Source: an uncultured Lachnospiraceae bacterium (GTDB taxonomy: Bacteria; Bacillota; Clostridia; Lachnospirales; Lachnospiraceae). From it: a DNA stretch of 16,870 bases. The DNA is taken from positions 1 through 16,870 of the forward strand of contig CAJUSJ010000087.1 in the NCBI GenBank assembly GCA_910588865.1. Direction: 5' to 3'. This document shows, in pieces, positions 8,001-13,363 of this stretch. The notes beneath the pieces are model-generated. The model saw only the letters and a list, made by a program, of their open reading frames with translations, did no database searches and was not told the origin of the DNA. A program made the translations under genes and the position numbers. How positions within the stretch are numbered: position 1 is the first letter of the stretch; every line of letters begins with the position of its first letter.

Positions 8001-9400
8001 GGGAGGTGGAAGGGTTCAGAGAAGAAGCGGCTCAGGCCCAAAGAAAGAGAGAGAACTTGTCCGGACAGGTGGAAACCATCAGGAGAAAGCTGAAATATAA
8101 AGGAAGAAAAGAGGCTGAGGAGATACTGGATCAGCAGAGGGAAGAGCTGAAAGCCCTGGAGGAGGCTTATGACAGGACCCAAAGGGCACACAGCGCCTGC
8201 CAAAAGGAGAGGGAGGCGCTGGAAATTCAGATCAGTTCCCTGGAACGCCAGTTGGATGACCCTAAGTATGTGGAAGAAACCGGGGAGCAGATATCTGTTT
8301 TAAAGGAGGAACTGGTCCGCTTGGACCAGCAGATCCGCAGGGAACAGGAGAACTTGGAACGCAAAGGGGAGCTGGATAAAAGGATTCCTGAGATGGAAGA
8401 GACCGTGGAACAGCTGGAAAAGGAAGCCAGTATATTAAAAGAAAGGATCATATCAGCCGGAACCCAGAAAAAATCGTTGGAAGACCAGAAACAGGCTCTG
8501 AGAGATAAGCTCCGCTATGAAGACAAAGCTCAGGCCCAGAAGGCCAGGGGGCTTTTGCTGGAAGAGCTGAAAGCCCTTGAGGAAGCATATGAGGCCGCGG
8601 ACCAGGCTTATCAGCTGTGCGTCAAAAAGAAGGCGGAACTGGAAGGCCAGGCTAAGTCTCTCACGGAGCGGCTGGAACAGGCGGAATGGATCCGGGAATC
8701 CGAGGAGCTGGAAAAGAAGGACCAGTTCACAAAAAGGAAAACAGCGATCAAGGAAAAAGAAAATACAGTGGGTTTCAGACGGGAAACCAACAGGAAGCTT
8801 CTGGACAATATCCAAAAAAAGTCAAAGGATCTGGCTGCTCTGGAGGAGCGGTATGGCTGGCTTGCCAACCTGTCAGAGACCATGAACGGCGATCTGAAGA
8901 GCAAAGAGAGGATCATGCTGGAGACGTATATTCAGATGGCTTATCTTGACCGTGTCATCCGCCGGGCCAATTTGAGGCTGATGATCATGTCCGGCGGACA
9001 GTATGAGTTCAAACGCCTGGTGGGGACAAGGGACTTTAGAAGCCAGAGCGGCCTGGATTTAAATGTGGTGGACCACTATAACGGCACGGAGCGCAGTGTC
9101 AAGACCCTGTCCGGCGGCGAGTCCTTTATCGCCTCATTGTCCCTGGCCCTGGGATTGTCGGAGGAGATCCAGTCCAGCGCCGGAGGGATTCAGATGGACA
9201 CCATGTTTGTGGATGAAGGATTTGGAAGCTTAGACGAAAACGCGCTGAGCCAGGCCTACAACGCCCTGGTGAGCCAGACCGACGGCAGCCGCCTGGTGGG
9301 AATCATTTCCCATGTGGGCGAACTGAAGAATAAGATCGATAAGAAGATTGTGGTGGTGAAGGAGAAGAGCGGGGGAAGCAGGGCGGAGATTGAGGTATAG
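5057..9400 (+). CDS. sbcC: Nuclease SbcCD subunit C (Rad50-type SMC ATPase) with expanded coiled coil
   Basis: SbcC is the ATPase and long-arm subunit that controls SbcD access to DNA ends. The ATG at 5057 overlaps the sbcD stop and follows GGGAGGAG; an in-frame TTG at 5042 lies inside the ribosome site and is unlikely. From 5057 the protein is 1447 residues. Seen: Walker A GDTGAGKTT (35-43), Q-loop LAQGDF (Q154), zinc-hook CPVC (C715 and C718), ABC signature LSGGE (1351-1355), Walker B with D1386-E1387 (FVDEGFGSLD), then ISHV. Between the heads are two long Glu/Lys/Leu-rich coils. Each contains three tandem copies of a unit: 122-123 residues before the hook, 140-141 after it. This makes the protein some 400 residues longer than the E. 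coli form (about 1048) while all ATPase and hook motifs stay intact. The gene looks functional, and the expansion should lengthen the arm. Confidence 0.97.
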   Translation: MRPLKLVISAFGPYAGRTELDLEKLGKSGLYLITGDTGAGKTTIFDAITFALYGEASGDNRAVSMLRSNYAQPGIPTEVELTFSHGGKEYKIKRNPRYMRPAKRGGGMTEVGAGVELICPDRPPLTKIKEADGAVVEILGIDRNQFSQIVMLAQGDFRKLLLAETRERQDIFRKVFQTQYYQTFQKKLKEQAARASGECEDAKKSVRQYVQAIDCDEENPYFPQVEKAREGDLPIRDTMELLEELVRQDTQEEEALGGELRLLEEKLAEVNARIVKAEEQEKDRKNLEQIRQDEQANNGLLKEREEAFHREEKKKGRQEEIKKESALIEQELPEYDRHSQLAEDIGKLAGELEISEKKAGEDQKVAEELRQRLEGLKEEQAGLSGAGEQKERLSRQKEKAQERQKICQDLEEARRQRREAEIRLEKACEDLRIQEDQKERREELKGQSTLLEQDLPEYDRLEEFEKDTRILEGQLETLQKEGETKSRELIEILQRLEDCRKEQTALSHAGEEKERVVRLRERAEKYEESCESLERVREQEREAAGLEQAKKAFEAEEQNTARREEIGKILARLEQELPKYDRLDNIRNELARLEKSLKSNEDQAAEKSRISEELKKDLEGMRERQAALAGAGERRESLLGQRTQEEGRLRDLEKLREDTGVYEAFQAELKTSQDLYQKAQERAEALEKIYSRLNRAFLDGQAGILARGLKEGQACPVCGSTHHEQLAQVPEEVPGEEELEKARRDYDGAAEDAKKASTEAGKIGGKASEQQERLMEQLETLLGHKDISRAAGQAEEQISVSKKKLEELEEWIRREEERIEEKSVLDQRIGEKEKQAEALEPEIGKLRDEIAGEQARKRTLSDQAEADVGELYCGSKKEAERRQKDLEEELEHLKERYDKAQKAYEEWNRQKTELENQIQFYKEHQLAGTEYFEKTKELLPELKREISQLKRRQTEEEEKIRRKKELDQLIPAEEQRAEKVNGEVEGFREEAAQAQRKRENLSGQVETIRRKLKYKGRKEAEEILDQQREELKALEEAYDRTQRAHSACQKEREALEIQISSLERQLDDPKYVEETGEQISVLKEELVRLDQQIRREQENLERKGELDKRIPEMEETVEQLEKEASILKERIISAGTQKKSLEDQKQALRDKLRYEDKAQAQKARGLLLEELKALEEAYEAADQAYQLCVKKKAELEGQAKSLTERLEQAEWIRESEELEKKDQFTKRKTAIKEKENTVGFRRETNRKLLDNIQKKSKDLAALEERYGWLANLSETMNGDLKSKERIMLETYIQMAYLDRVIRRANLRLMIMSGGQYEFKRLVGTRDFRSQSGLDLNVVDHYNGTERSVKTLSGGESFIASLSLALGLSEEIQSSAGGIQMDTMFVDEGFGSLDENALSQAYNALVSQTDGSRLVGIISHVGELKNKIDKKIVVVKEKSGGSRAEIEV
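6005..7105 (+). repeat. sbcC: Three tandem 122-123-codon repeats in the N-terminal coil of sbcC
   Basis: Each copy starts with R-(R/Q)-E-E and soon reaches E-Q-(E/D)-L-P-x-Y-D-R, with the latter at residues 329, 452 and 574 (bases 6041, 6410 and 6776; steps of 369 and 366 bases). Each then ends near (R/K)-x-(E/R)-Q-x-x-L-x-x-A-G-E. The first two copies share 26 of 27 bases over the LPEYDR motif, so the duplication is visible at the DNA level. Outside the conserved blocks the copies have diverged in heptad residues but keep length. Confidence 0.85.
7520..8780 (+). repeat. sbcC: Three tandem 140-141-codon repeats in the C-terminal coil of sbcC
   Basis: L-D-(Q/K)-x-I recurs at residues 825, 966 and 1106 (bases 7529, 7952 and 8372; steps of 423 and 420). 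A second marker, E-L-(K/E)-x-L-(E/K)-E-x-Y, recurs at residues 890, 1031 and 1171 with the same spacing, so the whole unit is repeated in phase. Copies two and three share a 19-base exact match around bases 8141-8159 and 8561-8579, with KLKYKG and KLRYED at equivalent positions. Confidence 0.85.
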
Positions 9401-9404
9401 ATAT

Positions 9405-9454
9405 AGAACCATCTCTTAGAATATAATAAGTTCTGGGGATGGTTCTTTTATTTT
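9405..9454 (+). terminator. Rho-independent terminator after sbcC
   Basis: AGAACCATC (9405-9413) pairs with GATGGTTCT (9438-9446). Inside it AGAA can pair with TTCT. The stem is followed by TTTATTTT. It begins five bases after the sbcC stop and closes the AAA-ATPase/sbcDC transcription unit. Confidence 0.85.
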
Positions 9455-9719
9455 GCGGTCCAATGAGCGGATTAGGGTACAAAATTTCAGGAGATAAGAA
9501 AAGAACACGAGTATATGAGCAGTTTGTTAAAAAAGTTTGTTTGAATTGGGATCAGGTGAGCAGGCTTTGTCTAGGCGCGATAGAATTTGAAAAACATATA
9601 GGGCAACTTGTCTGTCCGGCCGGATGCGGAGAACCATGAGGTGACGTTCTTTTGTGATGAACATCGGCGAGGGGCCGGGCAGACAGCGGCAGGAGAACTT
9701 TTCCGAAAAGGGAGTTAAC
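9455..9719 (+). other. Intergenic stretch between sbcC and spoIIID; no certain gene
   Basis: No convincing gene is seen here. A frame from an ATG at 9463 to 9639 encodes a basic 58-residue peptide (MSGLGYKISGDKK...). A second frame from a TTG at 9608 to 9718 encodes 36 residues with gene-like codon use (SVRPDAENHEVTFFCDE...). Neither has a good ribosome site. The two overlap and could be one frameshifted remnant, but I recognise neither. The segment also holds a long inverted repeat, listed separately. Confidence 0.3.
9609..9685 (+). repeat. 13-base inverted repeat with 51-base loop upstream of spoIIID
   Basis: Bases 9609-9621 (TGTCTGTCCGGCC) pair with 9673-9685 (GGCCGGGCAGACA), with a single G-T wobble. 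The loop contains smaller complementary pairs such as AGAAC with GTTCT. There is no T-run after the right arm, so it is not a simple terminator. It may be an RNA structure or a decayed element. It ends about 35 bases before the sigma-E-type promoter. Confidence 0.45.
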
Positions 9720-9746
9720 ATATTAAGCTTGACCCCTGCATAAGAT
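9720..9746 (+). promoter_or_regulatory. Sigma-E-type (mother-cell) promoter of spoIIID
   Basis: ATATT (9720-9724), a 14-base spacer and CATAAGAT (9739-9746) fit the sigma-E consensus (ATATT, 13-14 bases, CATAnnnT). The -10 lies 28 bases ahead of the spoIIID TTG start. In Bacillus and clostridia spoIIID is known to be switched on by sigma-E in the mother cell, which agrees with this match. Confidence 0.65.
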
Positions 9747-9773
9747 GTAAAAAACATTTTCAGGGGGAAGACC

Positions 9774-10049
9774 TTGAAGGAGTATATCGAGGAGCGTGCG
9801 GTGGCCATAGCCAATTATATCATAGACCACAATGCCACGGTGCGGCAGACTGCGAAGAAGTTTGGAATCAGCAAAAGTACGGTGCACAAGGATGTGACAG
9901 AAAGACTGGAGAACATCAATCCCTCCCTGGCCGCCCGGGCCAGAGTGGTGCTGGATGTGAACAAATCAGAGCGCCACATCAGGGGAGGCCTGGCTACCCG
10001 GGAGAAGTATCAGCACCGGCTGGCTATCTGCAGCAGGGAGGAAGAGTAA
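9774..10049 (+). CDS. spoIIID: Stage III sporulation transcriptional regulator SpoIIID
   Basis: SpoIIID is a small DNA-binding protein that activates and represses many sigma-E-dependent genes in the mother cell during sporulation. The 91-residue protein has the family length. The helix-turn-helix spans about residues 22-41 (TVRQTAKKFGISKSTVHKDV), followed by the conserved LAARARVVLDVNKSERHIRGGLATREKY tail positions, of which residues 60-79 form the basic second DNA contact. The TTG start is supported by GGGGGAAG just upstream and by the fit of the N-terminus (KEYIEERAVAIANYI) to the family. It is monocistronic: a sigma-E-type promoter lies directly ahead and a strong terminator directly behind. 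Its presence shows the host can form, or descends from, spore formers. Confidence 0.97.
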   Translation: MKEYIEERAVAIANYIIDHNATVRQTAKKFGISKSTVHKDVTERLENINPSLAARARVVLDVNKSERHIRGGLATREKYQHRLAICSREEE

Positions 10050-10057
10050 GCATTGGG

Positions 10058-10089
10058 GAGCCACTGGAGGGAGTGGCTCTTTTTCTTTT
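10058..10089 (+). terminator. Rho-independent terminator after spoIIID
   Basis: GAGCCACT (10058-10065) and AGTGGCTC (10072-10079) form a perfect 8-base-pair stem with a 6-base loop, followed by TTTTTCTTTT. It starts nine bases after the spoIIID stop. Confidence 0.93.
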
Positions 10090-10174
10090 GCCGCGCCAAA
10101 CCCGTGAATAAATAAATCGCGAACAAGCCCAGTCGCGTCAGGATTACCTTCAATGAAAATGAAACGCTTCAATC

Positions 10175-10203
10175 TTGTATAATGGGCGCGTTTTTTGTAT
10201 AAT
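10175..10203 (+). promoter_or_regulatory. Sigma-A promoter upstream of the lipoprotein gene
   Basis: TTGTAT (10175-10180), a 17-base spacer and a perfect TATAAT (10198-10203) make a good housekeeping promoter. The 9-base string TTGTATAAT occurs twice, 20 bases apart, so the -35 lies within the first copy and the -10 within the second. It would give a leader of about 300 bases before the lipoprotein ATG at 10509. The leader also holds AGAGCC/GGCTCT (10278-10283 with 10293-10298), a small hairpin without a T-run. Confidence 0.6.
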
Positions 10204-10359
10204 AGAAACGGCAGTAAGAAAGTAGATATGCCGATCCCTGAATTATATGTGATATTATACTGGAGAATGGAAGCATTAGAGCCGGTATTAAAGGCTCTCT
10301 CATTGACAGGCAGATTATGCTATTTGTTTTTAAGGCTTTTACAAAAATGAGAGGAAAAG

Positions 10360-10495
10360 GTTACTGTTCGGGTAGGTCCTTGCGGAGTTTGCCCCAGCGA
10401 AACGAAGGGGTTGCCGGGCTGGTCAGTGCTCCGTTCTGCGGTGAACATGTGCTGCTGGCGCATAGCGCTTTTCGCAAGCCGCCGTGAATGGTAAC
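10360..10495 (+). repeat. Structured, palindrome-bounded intergenic element in the lipoprotein leader
   Basis: GTTACTGTTC (10360-10369) pairs over all ten positions with GAATGGTAAC (10486-10495), using two G-U pairs. Inside are further hairpins: CCCC/GGGG (10392-10395 with 10407-10410), GTTC/GAAC (10433-10436 with 10443-10446), ATGTGC/GCGCAT (10447-10452 with 10458-10463) and GCG/CGC (10465-10467 with 10473-10475). The right arm abuts AGGA (10496-10499), the likely ribosome site of the following gene. The region is GC-richer than the bases just upstream. The sequence looks familiar to me as an interspersed repeat of gut Clostridia, but this is recall only. It may instead be a leader RNA. Confidence 0.5.
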
Positions 10496-10508
10496 AGGAT
10501 AAGAGATT

Positions 10509-12266
10509 ATGAGAAAGATCAGAAAAGCAAGATGGATAAACATTGGGCTGGCAGTGGTTATGGCTTTGACCCTGACAGCCTGCGGCGGGACGGACACAAA
10601 GGAAACGGCCGCGGCTGGGACGAGCGCTGGCAATCAACAGGAAGAGACTGAAAAAGAACAAGTGAAAGAAACAAAAGAGGCAGCGTCTCAGGAAGTGAAA
10701 GAAACAAAAGACACGGCGTCTCTGGAAGCTAAGGAAGAGACCTCTTCTGAAAAGCAGGTTCCGGCGGAAGAGCTTTATACAATTACCAGGGATGATATCA
10801 ACCATCTTGTGACGGACTTCCTGAGGATGCAGGCAAACGTGGTATTTAAAGCCAGCGATAAAGAGTTAAACGAACTGGAGCCCATTGACCTTATGGAGAA
10901 ATACGCGGGTGTGTTTACCACAGATGAGCGCTATAAGGTGGTGGCGGATTATGACGCCAAAGCGCTCACAGGTCTGGAAAATACACAGCAGATATTTCTT
11001 GCGTCACAACGTGAACTTCGCGGGGACTATGGAGACCGGGTACCCATATATTACCATGTGGGCGTCTCTGTCACAGAGGCTAATATTAAAGAAAAAGGCG
11101 GCTTCCGGTACTATGGAGGGACAGATGCCTTGATCGGAGCCATAGTAAAATTTAATTTCTATTTTGCCGGAAGTCCATTTGACGCACCCTATGTTTTGGG
11201 AGCGGACCCGGCGGTTTTTGCTGATTCCGATGGTATTTATAACAGTGAAGAAGATGTGATGAGCTGCCCTAAGCTCTGTGTGATTTTGGCAAATTGCGGC
11301 GAAGATACCTGGGCAATCCAGAACATTGTCGCGGATATCGCGAATGTTATAGAAGAAGGCGAGGCGTTTACCGGAGTTCTCACAAATGAGGATGAGAGGG
11401 AGGCGGAAGCGGATATAACGGAGAATCAGGGAACAGAGATCCGTGACTGGAAAAAGGTGTATCTGGATGTGATCAAGTCAGGTCAACTGGATGCTACAGA
11501 GGATTATTGTTTAAAAGACATCAATGGAAACGGCATTCCTGAATTATTTACCACCAGCAGTTTTAATTATTATCAGGGAGTGATATGCTACATCAAAAGA
11601 GACGGCACAGTTGGTTATATCAGCGACGCCTACGGGTACACACCAGATAAGGTCGCCGCGGGTATCGGGATCCAGGGCGTGGTTATAGATCATATCTATC
11701 AATATGACAGCGGCACAGGGGAATATAAATTGATTTTTGACGGGTATATAGATCAGAATTTACCTAACAACACAGCAAATTATCAGGTTAATAAACAGGT
11801 TTGCGGCGAACAGGAGTATGAAGACCAGCTTGCCGCTGTGTGGGATCCGGATCATTACAGCGGGTGGGAAGACTGCCAATCCGTCTCAGACAAAACCTTG
11901 ATCCAGGCCATCGCGGAATATGATGATTCCATGGGCCCCCATAATGATTATTTTACGCTTCCAGAGCCAAACCAGGAACCACAGGACTCCCCACAGTCAT
12001 CCCGGGATTATATATTGCCGGACAGTGGAAGCCGTTATTTAACAGAGGCGGAGATCTTGTCTTTAACAGAGGAGGAGATGCGGCTTGCCAGAAATGAGGT
12101 GTACGCGAGACACGGAAGAAAGTTTGACTCTGAGGATTTACAGGCCTATTTCAACAGCAAACCATGGTACAGCGGCGTTATTGCCCCTAAGGATTTTGAT
12201 GAATCCATTCTGAACGCATATGAAATAGCGAATCTTGATTTAATAAGGGCAGTGGAAGGGGATTAG
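10509..12266 (+). CDS. Secreted lipoprotein with C-terminal YARHG domain
   Basis: The 585-residue protein begins with a lipoprotein signal: basic start, hydrophobic stretch and lipobox LTAC with the acylated cysteine at residue 25. It should thus be anchored on the outer face of the cell membrane. Residues about 30-85 are a Lys/Glu/Thr-rich linker with an 11-residue direct repeat. The central part (about 90-500) has no family I can name, though one stretch (DINGNGIPELF) looks like the D-x-N-x-D calcium-loop style seen in VCBS/EF-hand-like repeats. The C-terminus from about 512 carries a YARHG domain, with YARHG itself at 532-536, common in secreted proteins of Clostridia and of unknown role. 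The ribosome site is weak (AGGA, 9 bases from ATG) and abuts the structured element upstream. It ends at a hairpin shared with the convergent gene. Confidence 0.85.
   Translation: MRKIRKARWINIGLAVVMALTLTACGGTDTKETAAAGTSAGNQQEETEKEQVKETKEAASQEVKETKDTASLEAKEETSSEKQVPAEELYTITRDDINHLVTDFLRMQANVVFKASDKELNELEPIDLMEKYAGVFTTDERYKVVADYDAKALTGLENTQQIFLASQRELRGDYGDRVPIYYHVGVSVTEANIKEKGGFRYYGGTDALIGAIVKFNFYFAGSPFDAPYVLGADPAVFADSDGIYNSEEDVMSCPKLCVILANCGEDTWAIQNIVADIANVIEEGEAFTGVLTNEDEREAEADITENQGTEIRDWKKVYLDVIKSGQLDATEDYCLKDINGNGIPELFTTSSFNYYQGVICYIKRDGTVGYISDAYGYTPDKVAAGIGIQGVVIDHIYQYDSGTGEYKLIFDGYIDQNLPNNTANYQVNKQVCGEQEYEDQLAAVWDPDHYSGWEDCQSVSDKTLIQAIAEYDDSMGPHNDYFTLPEPNQEPQDSPQSSRDYILPDSGSRYLTEAEILSLTEEEMRLARNEVYARHGRKFDSEDLQAYFNSKPWYSGVIAPKDFDESILNAYEIANLDLIRAVEGD
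10662..10727 (+). repeat. 33-base tandem direct repeat in the lipoprotein linker
   Basis: Two copies (10662-10694 and 10695-10727) encode VKETKEAASQE and VKETKDTASLE. Their first 17 bases are identical. A degenerate third copy (AKEETSS) follows. The copy number could vary by slippage, changing the linker length by 11 residues without breaking frame. Confidence 0.75.
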
Positions 12267-12312
12267 GTATGGAAATCAACTGACAGCCCCATTGTCTCCA
12301 CCTGATAAGACG

Positions 12313-12337
12313 GGGGACGCCGTGAATCGGCGTCCCC
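12313..12337. terminator. Hairpin terminator between convergent genes
   Basis: GGGGACGCCG (12313-12322) and CGGCGTCCCC (12328-12337) form a perfect 10-base-pair stem with a 5-base loop. TTGTTGT follows on the plus strand; on the minus strand the T-run is poor. It lies between the lipoprotein stop (12266) and the end of the minus-strand gene (12356), and probably serves mainly the plus strand. Confidence 0.8.
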
Positions 12338-12355
12338 TTGTTGTCCATTGACTTT

Positions 12356-13192
12356 CTAATTCCCTTTCGACACATACACAAACATATTGGAGGCAGGCAT
12401 TACAAAAGAGAATGTCCCGTTCCCTAAGCTGGTGACCTCTGCTCTGGCGCGGCCATCGGCTTCCACTGCCAGAACGTTAGGGTTATATCCGGCGTCAGCG
12501 CTGACGGTGATGGTCACGGTTTCTCCTGCCCTGGCCAGGTCCGGTGTGGCGGTGACGGCGGCGCCGATCACGTCGATCTCAATGAGGTAGGCGGTTCCTT
12601 CGGTCTCCCCCCCGGGGGCGTTCGCGATGTCGCTGAATGTGCAGTTTTCAAGGTATCCGTTTTCCGCCACATAGGTCTGGAGAGTGGAGGCGACGGGGCC
12701 GTAGAAGGCGGTTTTTGTACAGTTGCGGAAAGTGTTTTCTGCCAGGGTCACATTTGCGGAAGCGCACACCACGGTCCGAATCTGGGTTTTGGGCTGGTTG
12801 AAGGCATTGACCCCAACAGAGGACAGGGTGGAGGGCAGATAGACGGCATGGTACTGTCCGCCCTGGAAGGCGCATTCGCCGATAGCGGTCACTCCCTCGG
12901 GGACCACGATGGCTGTGATTTTGTTGCCTATGTCATAGGAGAAGGAGCGGTCCAGCAGGGAGGTCACAGGGTGTCCGTCCAGGACATTGGGAATGTACAG
13001 GATGTCCCCGCCCCCGTAGGTATGGTTTTTGTTGAACCAGACGATGGAGGCGCTGCCGTCTCCGTTTAAGTTGTAACCATAGTCGCCGCTTACATAGCTT
13101 GCCTCCAAGGTCATGGTCTCATCGGCAAAGGCGGTGAGGGTGAGGCTGAGGCACAGGACCGCGGTCATCAAAAGAGCTGTTAATTTTTTCAT
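12356..13192 (-). CDS. Secreted BspA-type leucine-rich repeat protein
   Basis: This 278-residue protein has a clear signal peptide: MKK, a hydrophobic core and a likely cut after AFA at residue 23. The next part (about 45-150) shows the LRR_5/BspA pattern, for example ILYIPNVLDGHPVTSL, ITAIVVPEGVTAIGECAFQ and AVYLPSTLSSVGVNAF, with about three repeats. The C-terminal 75 residues (ATPDLARAGETVTITVSADAGYNPNVL...FVMPASNMFVYV) resemble the beta-rich bacterial repeat found at the end of many surface proteins, built around AGYxxxxL and FxMPASNxxV. There is no LPXTG or membrane anchor, so it may be released or held by partner proteins. AGGAAAGGA lies upstream at about 13202-13212 (minus). Function is probably adhesion or cell-surface binding, by family only. 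Confidence 0.85.
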   Translation of the reverse strand: MKKLTALLMTAVLCLSLTLTAFADETMTLEASYVSGDYGYNLNGDGSASIVWFNKNHTYGGGDILYIPNVLDGHPVTSLLDRSFSYDIGNKITAIVVPEGVTAIGECAFQGGQYHAVYLPSTLSSVGVNAFNQPKTQIRTVVCASANVTLAENTFRNCTKTAFYGPVASTLQTYVAENGYLENCTFSDIANAPGGETEGTAYLIEIDVIGAAVTATPDLARAGETVTITVSADAGYNPNVLAVEADGRARAEVTSLGNGTFSFVMPASNMFVYVSKGN

Positions 13193-13277
13193 GGCTTGTA
13201 GTTTCCTTTCCTGATTTTTTGATTACCTTAACATGAAAACGGGGGTCTGGCAACAAAGTGAACTTTAACGGAAAAAA

Positions 13278-13306
13278 TTGTAATGGCTGCCTTTTTATGA
13301 TAAGAT
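13278..13306 (+). promoter_or_regulatory. Sigma-A promoter of the flavin oxidoreductase/DHH operon
   Basis: TTGTAA (13278-13283), 17 bases and TAAGAT (13301-13306) make a reasonable housekeeping promoter, about 57 bases before the oxidoreductase ATG. It lies in the gap divergent from the leucine-rich repeat gene. Confidence 0.55.
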
Positions 13307-13363
13307 AGTATCACATGAATGGTAATGCTTGATATTTTCAGAAAGGAACAGGAAGGGATGGAA

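Noticed and set aside
10320..10805. Minus-strand open frames across the structured element and lipoprotein start
   Set aside because: They overlap the signal peptide of the lipoprotein and the structured element and show no recognisable protein. They are probably spurious frames that recur wherever the element occurs.
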